Of a stretch of 64,000 nt of DNA, positions 1 through 9,172 are shown piece after piece (positions within the stretch are counted from its first letter, which is position 1; each line of letters starts with the position of its first letter). The stretch comes from Jaenimonas drosophilae (Eukaryota; Euglenozoa; Kinetoplastea; Trypanosomatida; Trypanosomatidae), in contig JASAON010001613.1 in the NCBI GenBank assembly GCA_030849065.1, forward strand, positions 34,340-98,339, written 5' to 3'. A model generated the notes under the pieces. The model did not search any database, was not told the origin of the DNA, and was given only the letters and a program-made list of their open reading frames with translations. Made by a program: the position numbers and the translations under genes.

Positions 1-1117
1 GAGAAGCACCCACAACCTGGGTCGAAGGAGTGATGCCTACATCCTCCTGCTCTTCATTTCCCGCACTGTCATCCTCGTCAAGAGCGGAGGACACCCAGAC
101 GGGTGTGGCGGGCTGCCGAGGGTCGTAGCAGGCAACGAACACAGCATGCTTCCCTGGCATGGCGAAGGTGACGACGTAGCATCCCGGCTGGATTGAAGAC
201 GGGGGCGTTGATGCGCTTGGATCGCACACAACCCCCGCCTGTACGTCAAGTACTTCCCAGGTGGATGCATGTAGCTGTGGTGGTGGTGCGAAGCTGTGCT
301 GCGGTTCCAGGGTGGCCCGCTGGTGAATCGTCACCCATGACGGGTAGCTCACCGCACAGGATGAGAGATAGTCATCGTGCACCACCGGCACTGACTCGCC
401 ATCCACCTCTCCGTCAATGCCACCACACCGTCGCAGCCGAAGATCAAAGACGGCCTTCACGGATGCCTCTGGACCCGCTGAGAGCAGTCGCGCGGAGGTG
501 GATGATGGGGGAATACGCCGTAGCGGCATCGGCCACGCCATCTCCTCCACCACCGACGTCATCCAAAGCTGATCCGCCTCACGTCGGTGGCACAGCAGGT
601 AGCTTCCATCTGGAGCAGCTCGCATCACATTGGTGATGCCCGTGGAGGCAGATGGGCCCCAGCTATCGCCAATGAAGATGGTGGTGGATGACGGGTAGGG
701 GAGCTCCGCCGTGAAGGAGGCAGGCCTCTCACTCCCATCAGCCAGTGGCACATGGAGCGTGAGTTGGCTCGCTGAGTCCCCAAGGGCGAGGGTAGGCCAC
801 CGACCGCCTCCACCCGGACCGCGCGCAGCATACCAGCCGCAGCCGCAGCACAGCCGCCGGTGTGGCTGCGGAAGCACACACCCACTCATGGCCTCCGCCT
901 CGTCACCCCAGTTAAGAAGCTCTGCCTCACCAATGCCTGTGCTGGCGGAGTCAGAGGAGTGGGGGAGGAACACAATGGCTGCTTCGTGTGGTGAGCGTAG
1001 GAGGTAAGCGGGCGTTCCTCCATTCACGGGCGAGAGACCGGGTAGTAGGCTAGCCTCCTCCAAATCTGGCCACTCTATGCGGAGAAGCTGGCACATAGTG
1101 GAGCTGAGGTCCAGCAT
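1..1117 (-). CDS. Hypothetical protein, 3' part cut by the left window edge
   Basis: From an ATG at 1117 the minus-strand frame stays open to position 1 with no stop (372 codons visible), so the C-terminus lies outside the window. The visible part is rich in Ser, Pro and Gly. It has a small cysteine cluster near residue 90 (LCCGCGW) and an acidic stretch near the left edge. I see no signal peptide, membrane segment or known domain. Codon use is GC-rich at the third position, like the neighbouring genes, and other frames here are broken, which supports it as real coding sequence. I do not recognise the family. Confidence 0.7.
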   Translation of the reverse strand, partial: MLDLSSTMCQLLRIEWPDLEEASLLPGLSPVNGGTPAYLLRSPHEAAIVFLPHSSDSASTGIGEAELLNWGDEAEAMSGCVLPQPHRRLCCGCGWYAARGPGGGGRWPTLALGDSASQLTLHVPLADGSERPASFTAELPYPSSTTIFIGDSWGPSASTGITNVMRAAPDGSYLLCHRREADQLWMTSVVEEMAWPMPLRRIPPSSTSARLLSAGPEASVKAVFDLRLRRCGGIDGEVDGESVPVVHDDYLSSCAVSYPSWVTIHQRATLEPQHSFAPPPQLHASTWEVLDVQAGVVCDPSASTPPSSIQPGCYVVTFAMPGKHAVFVACYDPRQPATPVWVSSALDEDDSAGNEEQEDVGITPSTQVVGAS

Positions 1118-1483
1118 GGTGGCCGCTGCTTCCTATGTGAGTGTGTGAGTGGGCTAGGAGAGGAGCTCCACCAGAAGTGCGCTCTGCATGGAAGGAGGGC
1201 CACTCACTGAATCCATCAATACGCAAATTGTGGAGGAGAAGAGAGGGGAGCGAGAATGGAGTGAGCCCAACAGGTGGCACTATACACCATAACGCATCGA
1301 CCGTGAATACGGATGGATGGATGACGTTGTGTGCATAACGTAAGTAAAGAAAAGAAGTAGGATGACTTAGATTGCAAAAACCGCCGAGAAAGGATCTAGA
1401 GGCAACCTCAGCGTGTGAGTGTCGCTCCACATGTTGTCCTTCATCCTTCACTAACACAGAAGAATGGCAAAGGGTTGCGAGTG
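1118..1483. other. Intergenic spacer
   Basis: Between the left-edge gene and the HACD-like gene. It should carry the 3' UTR of the latter and the 5' leader of the former. Short open frames here lack codon bias or known motifs. I see no gene. Confidence 0.5.
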
Positions 1484-2173
1484 CTAGTTGGTCTTCTTGT
1501 TCTTGCTCTCTTCAGCAGCGGCCTTGAGAACCTTACGGCGTTGGCTGAGCATGTAGGTATACATGACGTAGCTGCCAAAAGGGTAGACCGCGAGAAGAAT
1601 GAAGCAGATGGCGTTGTACCAGCTGAAGGTGAAGTTGTAGGAGTTTGGCATCTCCACAGTCCATGGCTTGTTGGCGGCAACGAAGGGAAGGGCCTTGATG
1701 AGGCAGCCAATCTCGCCGGTGATACCAACCGGATAGAGAATCATGAAGGCGGAGTAGCGCAGCCACGTGAGCGAGGCGATCTTCATCTTGAGTAGGTTCA
1801 GTGCGTAGAAGTTGTAGCGGATGATCTCGGAGAGGGCCCAGGCGACGACCATCTGCACAAAGATGGGGCTGACGCGGGAATCGGTATCTCCAATCTCAAT
1901 CGCACCATAAAGTACAATGAGGCGTGAGAGCACCTGGAGGAAGGTGGTCATAACAGGGCTGCGAACGAGGCCAAACATGGCGTGAAAAATCTCCAGCACG
2001 GCACCCGTTTGGCAAATCACGAGCAGGTCGGCGATGCGTGGGTAAACGCTGGCGATGGTCTGTGGGTTCCATCCGTGCTCGGCGATCGTGGAGATGACGA
2101 GGGCGAGGATGGAGCCCCACCCGAGGGCCATGACCGTGTTGTAGGACAGGAGATAGAGCGTGGAGAGACCCAT
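1484..2173 (-). CDS. Very-long-chain (3R)-3-hydroxyacyl-CoA dehydratase (HACD/PHS1/PTPLA family)
   Basis: A 229-residue multi-pass ER membrane protein expected to catalyse the third step of fatty-acid elongation, removing water from 3-hydroxyacyl-CoA. Hydrophobic segments cover most of the chain. The family signature is clear: an RYNFYALNLL stretch (residues 119-128), then LRYSAFMILYPVG. Tyr147 and Glu154 (LYPVGITGE) correspond to the catalytic Tyr/Glu pair known in yeast Phs1. The chain ends KKTN, a dilysine KKXX ER-retrieval signal, which fits the location. Length is normal for the family. The ATG at 2173 puts the first helix right at the N-terminus. Confidence 0.9.
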   Translation of the reverse strand: MGLSTLYLLSYNTVMALGWGSILALVISTIAEHGWNPQTIASVYPRIADLLVICQTGAVLEIFHAMFGLVRSPVMTTFLQVLSRLIVLYGAIEIGDTDSRVSPIFVQMVVAWALSEIIRYNFYALNLLKMKIASLTWLRYSAFMILYPVGITGEIGCLIKALPFVAANKPWTVEMPNSYNFTFSWYNAICFILLAVYPFGSYVMYTYMLSQRRKVLKAAAEESKNKKTN

Positions 2174-2445
2174 TCTGCTTTCTGTTCACAAAATAAATCT
2201 ATGAAGAGACGTTAGGTGTGATGATGAGGATGTCGGTTCACGAGGGTTGCTTGGGAGGGTGGTGACTGTGTGAGCGGGGTGGACTTACTTGAGAATCTTC
2301 ACATACACAAAGGCAGGGAAACACGAAGATGAATTCAAGGAAAATGAAGTTGTTCATGATGACGCCACAAGAAGAGCGAACAAAACACACATCACATAAC
2401 TAACAAAGTGAAGAACGATTAAGAAGCTGTGAATCTTCTCGTGGA

Positions 2446-3291
2446 TCAACCAACACGTCGGCGAGCGGTCTTTGGGCCGGAGCCAAGGACATCGGCCATC
2501 ATGGACTGCCAATCATCCGCCTCTTTCTCCACCTGGGCAGCGCGCACCTCGCGCTGCTGAGCGGTGCGCTCCCGCTTCCGTTCGGCCAACTCCCGTCGGC
2601 GCTTCTCGCGCTGCTCATCCGTCAGCACCTCACGCTTGCGGAGTTCCTTGTAGATGCGACCCATGCGGGCATGAGAGAGGGGCACCTCCACCGCCGTTGG
2701 GGCGGTGCTGCTGCTGCCCTCCTCCGCATTGGTCATGCGCACGAAGACCGAATCAGAGATGGTGAGGCGATCAACCACGGCTGGCACAAAGACGCCGCGA
2801 CGTGGATGAATCACGTGGCAGGCTGCACCACCACAGAGGCCCTCCGCCAACACGGCGGCCTGATTGAAGGGTCGAAGACCCTCAAAGAGAACCTCCTCCT
2901 CAACGTTGTAGCCTAAGATCCACGTGCGGTACCGCTGCCGATCCACGGAGGTGGCGGGAGGAATGACCGCCAACACGATGCACGCAAGCCACTCCCGGCG
3001 GTCGTAGAACACTTCATAGGGTGCAAGGCTGCAGGCCCTCCCTGGTGCTGGGAAAATGATGATGGTGGAGCCGTCCTTCTCGTCCACCGTTTTCTTCTGG
3101 AATTCCTCCGAGGGGGTGATCTCGATGCACTCATCGTTGTTCAGCTGCTGGGCTATTTCCTCAAGCTGAGTATTGGAGTCCCGCACAAGAGCAGCGATCT
3201 CGGGATCGGCAACATCGGTGAGGAGCTCCTGCAGCCCACTGGTGATCTCCTCGTAGTTGTTGATGAGCTCCGCACGATCGGCAGAGTTCAT
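2446..3291 (-). CDS. Protein with two Tudor-like modules, possibly SPF30/SMNDC1-like
   Basis: 281 residues from the ATG at 3291. An in-frame start codon at 3408 is rejected because a pyrimidine tract plus AG (3347-3376) lies between the two. Residues 1-60 look like a short coiled coil. Residues about 88-145 (DRREWLACIVLAV to LRPFNQ) and 150-206 (GGAACHVIHPRRG to EVPLSH) each resemble a Tudor/SH3-like barrel. The C-terminus is a charged Arg/Glu helix ending in DDWQSMM. Coiled coil, Tudor and basic helix in this order recall the splicing factor SPF30. A tandem-Tudor SGF29-like histone reader is an alternative. The fold call is by eye. Confidence 0.55.
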   Translation of the reverse strand: MNSADRAELINNYEEITSGLQELLTDVADPEIAALVRDSNTQLEEIAQQLNNDECIEITPSEEFQKKTVDEKDGSTIIIFPAPGRACSLAPYEVFYDRREWLACIVLAVIPPATSVDRQRYRTWILGYNVEEEVLFEGLRPFNQAAVLAEGLCGGAACHVIHPRRGVFVPAVVDRLTISDSVFVRMTNAEEGSSSTAPTAVEVPLSHARMGRIYKELRKREVLTDEQREKRRRELAERKRERTAQQREVRAAQVEKEADDWQSMMADVLGSGPKTARRRVG

Positions 3292-3346
3292 GGCTGAAAC
3301 CACGGAGGGCTGACAATGGGCCAGAATGTAGAGATGTGGTCTGCTA

Positions 3347-3376
3347 CTACAAAGGACAGAAGGAGATGGGGGGCAC
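3347..3376 (-). promoter_or_regulatory. Predicted spliced-leader acceptor for the Tudor-like gene
   Basis: On the minus strand a pyrimidine-rich stretch (complement of 3349-3376) is followed by the first AG (complement of 3347-3348), about 55 bases before the ATG at 3291. This is the expected trans-splicing pattern and decides the start. Confidence 0.5.
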
Positions 3377-3603
3377 AATGAGGAGATCCAAACAACATGC
3401 ACCAACAAAAAAGCATCACCAGGTGGATATACATATAATGTCTGTGTGGGTTAGCACTCTGCATGGATATAGCTATACCACCGGCAAGGGTACCAGGGGC
3501 AGAACCCCAGAAGCGGCCGTCGTGTTCTGCCATGGTGCATCGATATGTACATTGAGGAGCTAACCAAGGTTCGTTGAGCTGGCCTTGTGTGGCGAAGGGC
3601 ATC

Positions 3604-4599
3604 TCACAAGTCATCCTCGTCCTCCTCTACATCGAGGGCGCCGTCATCCTCCTCCCCCTCCTCCTCTTCTGCGGCCCGCCGCTCCTCCTCCGCAGCTCGT
3701 CGCTGATCCCGCTCTAGCTTGCGCTTCTCCTTCTTTGCCTTGCGCTGCTCAAGCTGGCTCTCAATCTTTTGCTTCGCCGACTCCACTGAGTGATGAGCGG
3801 CGTCGCGTTCCTCGATTGCCTCCCGCAGCACCGCGAGGGTTTTGGTGGAGCCGTTAGCCACCGCCATGTGCTCGGCGGTGAGCCCACCAGGAAACGTTCC
3901 TGCGGGCAGGTGATCTCCCACCTCCTTGGCGGGGTCGGCGCCGTTGAGGATGAGATGGCGCACCGCATCGTGCGCTCTGCCCAGCACTGCCCAGTGAAGT
4001 GGGTAGGCGGGGTAGCTACTACGCTTCGATGGCAACCAACGAACCTGCAGCAACGTGATATCCGCAGCGCTGTTATCGGCATCCATCCTCGCCGCACTGC
4101 TATCACCACACCCGCTACCTCCGTCAGCTGCCCCGGAAGAGGCGGCGGGCTGTGGGGCTATGGTGGACGAGACTTCCCTGGATTGAAAGAGCACACCATA
4201 GGACTTCACTGTGGCAGGATTGGTGCCGGCTACGAGGAGGCCCATCTTGTTCAGCTCCGCAGCGATGAAGCGCTGACGCAACTTGCGACGGATGATGAGG
4301 CGAAAGCGCTCCAAGTCGGCGCTCTGCTCCTCTGCCTCTGCCTCGATCTCTGCAGGATCGGCATCACCCTCACCCCAATCCTCATCATCCTCTTCCTCCT
4401 CGTCGGGGAGGGAATACATCTCGCGGATGCGCACCATCTCCTCATCGGCATCGATGGCTGCTTCCTCCTCCTCCTCCAGCTCCTCTTCCTCTAGGTTTTC
4501 CACGCCTCCCGGTGCATGTTCGGTGGAGAGCAGCTGCAGCCGCCGTAAATCGTTCTCAAAGGCTGCCGAACAAATGTCACGTGGACGTAGAATCGCCAT
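3604..4599 (-). CDS. Ankyrin-repeat protein with acidic and basic low-complexity tails
   Basis: 331 residues. An N-terminal DICSAAFENDLRRLQLLS segment looks like half an ankyrin repeat. A Glu/Asp-rich stretch (34-93) follows, then a helical basic segment (95-120). A good ankyrin repeat (YPLHWAVLGRAHDAVRHLIL, 199-218, then NGADP) and a weaker one (239-265) come next. The C-terminus is a long Lys/Arg/Glu helix ending in an acidic tail. Ankyrin repeats bind other proteins. I cannot name the partner, and see no catalytic domain, signal peptide or membrane segment. Confidence 0.75.
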   Translation of the reverse strand: MAILRPRDICSAAFENDLRRLQLLSTEHAPGGVENLEEEELEEEEEAAIDADEEMVRIREMYSLPDEEEEDDEDWGEGDADPAEIEAEAEEQSADLERFRLIIRRKLRQRFIAAELNKMGLLVAGTNPATVKSYGVLFQSREVSSTIAPQPAASSGAADGGSGCGDSSAARMDADNSAADITLLQVRWLPSKRSSYPAYPLHWAVLGRAHDAVRHLILNGADPAKEVGDHLPAGTFPGGLTAEHMAVANGSTKTLAVLREAIEERDAAHHSVESAKQKIESQLEQRKAKKEKRKLERDQRRAAEEERRAAEEEEGEEDDGALDVEEDEDDL

Positions 4600-4955
4600 G
4601 AGTGTGCTAGTTGCTACCTGTGTAGTTGGGCTGGCTGCAGCAATGTAAATGAACCAGGTTTGGTGTTGTGTGAGTGACTCCCGGCAGGCGGCACACTACA
4701 CACACCTCTTGGTCAGTGGGAGAGTGATGTGAGACTAACACACGCGCGAGCACGTATGCTTAGTGAGCTGCTGGAACCAACATCGAAGAAAAAATTATGG
4801 GAGAGAAAGAGAGAGGTAGAGTAGTTGTTAGTGCTCTCGGCAGAGATGAGGTGTTGGTACGAACCACAGCATTGGCATGAAAAGAGGCTGGTGTTCCTCC
4901 CACGGAGGCAGCAAATCTGTGAGCTGAGTGAGGCTCGCTGCGTAGCACACACCAC
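4600..4955. other. Intergenic spacer
   Basis: No convincing open frame. The minus strand has a pyrimidine-rich patch (complement of about 4790-4825) and T-rich runs, which fits 3' UTR plus leader sequence. Confidence 0.45.
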
Positions 4956-5252
4956 CTAACGTAGGGGAGGGATCCCCCCCTCTTGGCGATAGCGCACCGC
5001 TGTTGCCAATCCACGACCATCACGCCGCATCGCCCGGTCCTGCAACTCCGCTCGCTCATATGCTGCCTGCTGCGACTCCTCCGTGAGGAGTTGTGGCGGC
5101 AGCTCACTCGTGCTGTAGCGGCGTACGAGGGCCACCTTGAAGAGAATCCCTGCGAAGAAGATTGTTAAGAAGACGTAGGCGTTGCGCCGCGCGGCGTGGA
5201 AGCCAACCGCCTCCTCATAGGCCGTGAAGGGTTTGTAGTAGGCTCTGGGCAT
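4956..5252 (-). CDS. Small single-pass membrane protein, unknown function
   Basis: 98 residues from the ATG at 5252. An upstream in-frame start at 5375 would add 41 Cys- and Ser-rich residues, but a predicted splice acceptor (5296-5320) falls inside that extension. One hydrophobic segment (YVFLTIFFAGILFKVALV, about residues 25-42) is flanked by Arg residues, followed by a charged C-terminal tail rich in Glu, Arg and Gln. Size and layout resemble small inner-membrane subunits of mitochondrial complexes, but nothing specific identifies it. Confidence 0.55.
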   Translation of the reverse strand: MPRAYYKPFTAYEEAVGFHAARRNAYVFLTIFFAGILFKVALVRRYSTSELPPQLLTEESQQAAYERAELQDRAMRRDGRGLATAVRYRQEGGIPPLR

Positions 5253-5295
5253 CTCTACGAGGGTTCCGTAAATCTGCGTGGAGCCACAACAGCTA

Positions 5296-5320
5296 CTACA
5301 ACAACAGCAGCGAAAAGACT
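5296..5320 (-). promoter_or_regulatory. Predicted spliced-leader acceptor for the small membrane protein
   Basis: The minus strand reads a T/C/G-rich stretch ending in TTGTTGT followed by AG (complement of 5296-5297), 44 bases before the ATG at 5252. The tract is weaker than most in this window. Confidence 0.35.
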
Positions 5321-5579
5321 GTGCTAAGTTGTGTGAGCACGCTCCGTCGCGCACCAGGCTCAACCGCCTTGGCACACAGTGTGTGAGGGTCTAAGACCTT
5401 GATCAAGGGAGATGATGAGGAGAGAGAGAAGATGAATGAAGATGGGTGAGCCGGCGGCCGTCGTAGATGCCTCGGACCTTATCTTGGCATGCATCTGTAC
5501 CCACGTGACGTATTCTGTGTGGAGAGAGTCGTCGCAACAAGAAACAAATCATCTCACGCAATCCCCTTGTCAGGCCCAC

Positions 5580-7268
5580 CTACTCTTCTGTTCTGCCACT
5601 TCTTTCATCCTCTTCATCATCACGCTCCTTTGCTGGTGTTTCCAGCAACTCTGGCCCGAGAAGGACGTTCTTGGCTCCCGGCCCCTCCTCCATCTCTGCC
5701 TCACGCAGATCAAAGAAGAAGGGCTGGCCAGAATAGGCGCGGTCGGCCGTCATGATCCAGAGCGCAACACGATATGAAGAGGAGGAGGAAGAGGTGAAGG
5801 TGGTGAGGCTGCGGCTCGCCCTTGACGATGTGGGCGGCTGCGGCCGTGAGAGCTGCATGCGTGCAATGCGGCCACAACGGCAGTGGCGGTGAATCGCCGA
5901 CCTCGCCTCCGCCAGTGTAGAGATTCGTGTTGGCCCCACCTGCAACAACACATCGCCAATGCGAATGCCCGTCTGGTCGGCCGGACCACCCCGGAAGAGG
6001 CCATCAACCACCAACGCGGGCTGCGGAGGGCCACCACCACCGAGGAGCCTACCATCATCACTCTGACTGTGCCGCACCCCTTCACGCGGGGCGAGCCACT
6101 CTCGCAAATCCACCTGCGCCAATGAAAATCCAACGAAGGGAGGAGGCGGTGCGGTGCGCGGTTCCTCGCTGGAGTTGCGTCGGCCCAGCGAGGCACCGCC
6201 CCCACTCGCGGAACGCGTGTGAGGATCCATCGTGGTTGCGCGCATACGCGCTTGGTACTCGGCGGTGTATAGGGCCGCCGCCTCCAACACCTCCTCACGT
6301 GCTGTGGCGGAGGCTACGCTGCCCTCGCTGCTAACATCCTCCTCATCACCACCATCTGCGCGTTCTTCAGAGGAGTACACCAAACGCGTAGATACGTTTG
6401 CACGTGGTGCGGGGGAGGTGCCAGGGTCACCATCATCAGCGTCGTCGCTGGAGGGGAGAACCAAACGAGGAGCGGGAGAGATGGGGCCAATCGGCACAGA
6501 TGGAGCTCGGCTGGTGCTGTTCCTCGCATCACCACCGCCAACTTCCGCAGCCGCAGCGAGGGTGTTTGAAGTGAGCCCCTCCACCACAACCACCTCCGCC
6601 CCATTTGATGCCTTGTGCTCGGTGCGCACACATCCGTGGTAGAGGAGGAAGGCGGCACAGGCGAGGGCGGTTGCCAACCACAAAAACGCCACCCAGGCGG
6701 ATGAGATGCTCGAGCCGCAGGTGCCATCGGCCGTGCCCAAGGACCTACGCTCGCAGAGCACCGCGCACGGCATCGCACGAGACCAGCAAACCTCCGACGA
6801 GAAGAGCCGATCATCATTGTGCGCCTTTTCCGTGTGAAAGCGGAGCAGTCCCAGCCCATTCAGCCCCAACTCACCGGTTCCGGCATCTTCCGCATGCGCG
6901 TGCTGCCAGCCATCCTCGGGCCTCAGCGTTGAATCTGGCGATGATGATGATGACGCAGAGGATGAGGCTGCAGCTTCGCTGGATGAAGGTGGGCTGATGC
7001 GCATGTACAGCTCAACCTTCTCTGTCGTCTTGGATCCGCAGAACGGGGCAACGTAGCGCGCGGCGAACTCAACGCCTGCCCAACTTCCGAAGGACGATAC
7101 CAACACGCCATCAGCGCTCTCAATCACAACACAGCGGCCGTCTGTGTTTGCTCTACCGACGGAGGCCGCGTCACCGTGTTGCATTGCCACACAAAGAATC
7201 ATAATTATCATCATGAACCACTGCAGAGACACCTGCCAACGCTTCATGGACGATTGTGCTTCCATCAT
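5580..7268 (-). CDS. Type I membrane protein with a cytoplasmic PDZ domain
   Basis: 562 residues. A signal peptide (about 1-35; a second ATG at 7247 would start just before its core) leads to a luminal or extracellular region (36-187) with several cysteines. A single membrane helix (AWVAFLWLATALACAAFLLYH, 191-211) follows, then a long Ser/Asp-rich cytoplasmic tail and a PDZ-like domain (about 378-475). The domain has VDGLFRGGPADQTGIRIGDVLL at its core, the PDZ strand and helix signature. PDZ domains bind C-terminal peptides, so this may be a membrane scaffold. No protease or kinase domain is present, so it is not an HtrA-type enzyme. Confidence 0.75.
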   Translation of the reverse strand: MMEAQSSMKRWQVSLQWFMMIIMILCVAMQHGDAASVGRANTDGRCVVIESADGVLVSSFGSWAGVEFAARYVAPFCGSKTTEKVELYMRISPPSSSEAAASSSASSSSSPDSTLRPEDGWQHAHAEDAGTGELGLNGLGLLRFHTEKAHNDDRLFSSEVCWSRAMPCAVLCERRSLGTADGTCGSSISSAWVAFLWLATALACAAFLLYHGCVRTEHKASNGAEVVVVEGLTSNTLAAAAEVGGGDARNSTSRAPSVPIGPISPAPRLVLPSSDDADDGDPGTSPAPRANVSTRLVYSSEERADGGDEEDVSSEGSVASATAREEVLEAAALYTAEYQARMRATTMDPHTRSASGGGASLGRRNSSEEPRTAPPPPFVGFSLAQVDLREWLAPREGVRHSQSDDGRLLGGGGPPQPALVVDGLFRGGPADQTGIRIGDVLLQVGPTRISTLAEARSAIHRHCRCGRIARMQLSRPQPPTSSRASRSLTTFTSSSSSSYRVALWIMTADRAYSGQPFFFDLREAEMEEGPGAKNVLLGPELLETPAKERDDEEDERSGRTEE

Positions 7269-7513
7269 GCGTGCTTAGGGCTTTGGCATGTGCAGATGGG
7301 GAGAAACAGAAACAGAAACAGAAGATGATGATGATGATGATTGCTGGGTGTGTGATACACGGTACGCATGATGCGAGCATGAGAGACCACGATGATCATT
7401 AGGTGAAGCGTGTGAATATGTCGCAAAGAAAAAAAAAGACGTGATAGAGTAGCTTATGCTGTGTATGAGCTCCTCATGTAGCAGGGAATGTGGGATAACT
7501 GGTAGTAGTGGTA

Positions 7514-9097
7514 CTACCATCGAAGCGTTGCCACGGTAGGCGGAGCGTTGAGTGCGGCCTCGTAGGCCTCCTGCCGGTCAGTGAAGGTGCACCTCCACAG
7601 CGACTCACCCGCCTCCTTCACAACACGGGCAATCGCTTCACGGCTGAAGATGATCTCGGCAGGGGAGGTTGTTGTTGTGCGTCGTCGCGAGAAGGCCTGC
7701 TGCACCGCTCGTACATCACACCTCTCGCCATCCACTCCGCGAGCTTGGCCGCCGCCATTGAGGCAGCCATCTGGGCAGGCCATGAGCTCCACAAACGTAA
7801 GTCCAGCGAGAGGGTTCCCCACCTCTCCCTGACGTCGTCGTTTCAGCTTGCGCGTGATGTTCTGAATCTGCTGAAACCCGTAGGCCACACAAAACGTTTG
7901 CTGCGGAAGGGTGCCGCTCTTCACCAACAAGTGGTTCCGATTGCGTTGCGTCTCGTAGAGGGGATCGAGCTCGCAGAATGGCTGCCCCGATGCCGCCAGC
8001 TCCATCGCACGGCGGTAGTAGCCACCGCTCCCCTCCAGCCGGCACCACTCCTCCCTCTCCATGGCCGGAGGCGGTTGGGATGCCTCGTTGGAGCAACGCT
8101 CGCTATTCAGCCCAGCCCTCCACGGCAGTGTGGCATCCACCTCCCTCATCCACTGCATCAACTCCATCGTACTCAACACGAAGTCAGTGAGCTGCACACG
8201 TCTTGCGATGTTGCCGTCATCTCCCTTCTTCTCATCCTCCGCCGTGCTTAGAAAATCACGTGCCGCCTCGAGCTTGCGATCGAAGCATGGTTGGATGGAG
8301 AGATGCACCAACTGCACATCCTCCTCCTTCATCAAATCCACCTGCTCTTGTTCGTGTTGGTCTTGTTGCTGGATGTGGTGCAGCAGCCGACGGCCAACTT
8401 GGCCAGCAATCCCTTGTGGGGATAGCACCGGGCATAGATGCTTCAGCACCGTGCCGCCTTGCTTCTCACAGTAGCACACCCATCCAGGGCAGCTCGATAC
8501 CATGAGCGGCAGCGTCTCTGGCTCGTGTTGCAGCCGACGAAGATACTCCGCCGCGGTGAAGTGCGTGGAGAGGTGCGTGGCCCACTCCAAATCCACCACC
8601 ATCACCGCAGGAAGTGTGGGGCTGCATCCGCAGGACGGTGATGGTCGCGCAAAACGTTCACGAAAGAAGCCCGCCACGAGCTCGTAGGCCTCGTCCATGC
8701 TGCAGCCCACGTGAGCAGCGATGGAGGCGGCGGATGCCTCGCTGATGCTCACGAGCCACGGCTGACGTTGATGCGCATCATTCTCAAAGTGCTTCCAGAT
8801 CTCTTCGCGGCTCTGTGCAGCCACAAGCACCGTTTCTGCCGTCGTTATACAACCACTGCATGCCAAACAATCCTGAAGAGTGATGTGCAGTGGCCGAGTT
8901 TGTGCGGGCACACTAGCCTCCATCTCGTCAGGACGATGACGTGCGTGTTGGCGCACACCCCCAAATCCTGCCGCGGGGGCCTCCGTCTCGGTGTTGCTGC
9001 TCGTGGCCATGTTTGTTGGCAGCACACACACCGCCGATGGAGCGATGTAGTCGAGGTTCGCCAGCCTCAGTGATGGAGAGAAGGACGCTGAATCCAT
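7514..9097 (-). CDS. NAR1: Cytosolic iron-sulfur assembly factor Nar1 (NARFL/IOP1, Fe-hydrogenase-like)
   Basis: 527 residues from the ATG at 9097. Nar1 is an [FeFe]-hydrogenase-like protein of the CIA machinery that passes Fe-S clusters to cytosolic and nuclear proteins. All eight cluster cysteines known for the family can be placed: Cys24 (SAVCVLP), Cys77, Cys80 and Cys83 (CLACSGC), Cys203 (SSCPGW), Cys271 (IQPCFDRK), and Cys441 and Cys445 (ACPDGC). The N-terminus LANLDYIAPSAVC matches the conserved Nar1 opening. In-frame starts at 9172 and 9139 lie in or at the pyrimidine tract and acceptor, so they are rejected. Confidence 0.9.
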   Translation of the reverse strand: MDSASFSPSLRLANLDYIAPSAVCVLPTNMATSSNTETEAPAAGFGGVRQHARHRPDEMEASVPAQTRPLHITLQDCLACSGCITTAETVLVAAQSREEIWKHFENDAHQRQPWLVSISEASAASIAAHVGCSMDEAYELVAGFFRERFARPSPSCGCSPTLPAVMVVDLEWATHLSTHFTAAEYLRRLQHEPETLPLMVSSCPGWVCYCEKQGGTVLKHLCPVLSPQGIAGQVGRRLLHHIQQQDQHEQEQVDLMKEEDVQLVHLSIQPCFDRKLEAARDFLSTAEDEKKGDDGNIARRVQLTDFVLSTMELMQWMREVDATLPWRAGLNSERCSNEASQPPPAMEREEWCRLEGSGGYYRRAMELAASGQPFCELDPLYETQRNRNHLLVKSGTLPQQTFCVAYGFQQIQNITRKLKRRRQGEVGNPLAGLTFVELMACPDGCLNGGGQARGVDGERCDVRAVQQAFSRRRTTTTSPAEIIFSREAIARVVKEAGESLWRCTFTDRQEAYEAALNAPPTVATLRW

Positions 9098-9133
9098 GGA
9101 GGAAACGATGTACTGTTGTAGGTGATGTGCTTG

Positions 9134-9172
9134 CTTCATGATGGTGCGAAGTTGAGGGAGGAAGAAGAGCAA
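9134..9172 (-). promoter_or_regulatory. Predicted spliced-leader acceptor for NAR1
   Basis: The minus strand carries a C/T-rich run (complement of about 9150-9172) followed by the first AG at the complement of 9134-9135. This removes the upstream ATG at 9139 from the mature mRNA and supports the start at 9097. Confidence 0.5.

Noticed and set aside
1050..1457. A 135-codon minus-strand frame overlapping the left-edge gene start
   Set aside because: Overlaps the start of the better-supported gene in another frame and consists mostly of spacer sequence.
7508..8251. A 247-codon plus-strand frame
   Set aside because: Antisense to the NAR1 gene, whose cysteine motifs prove the minus-strand frame.
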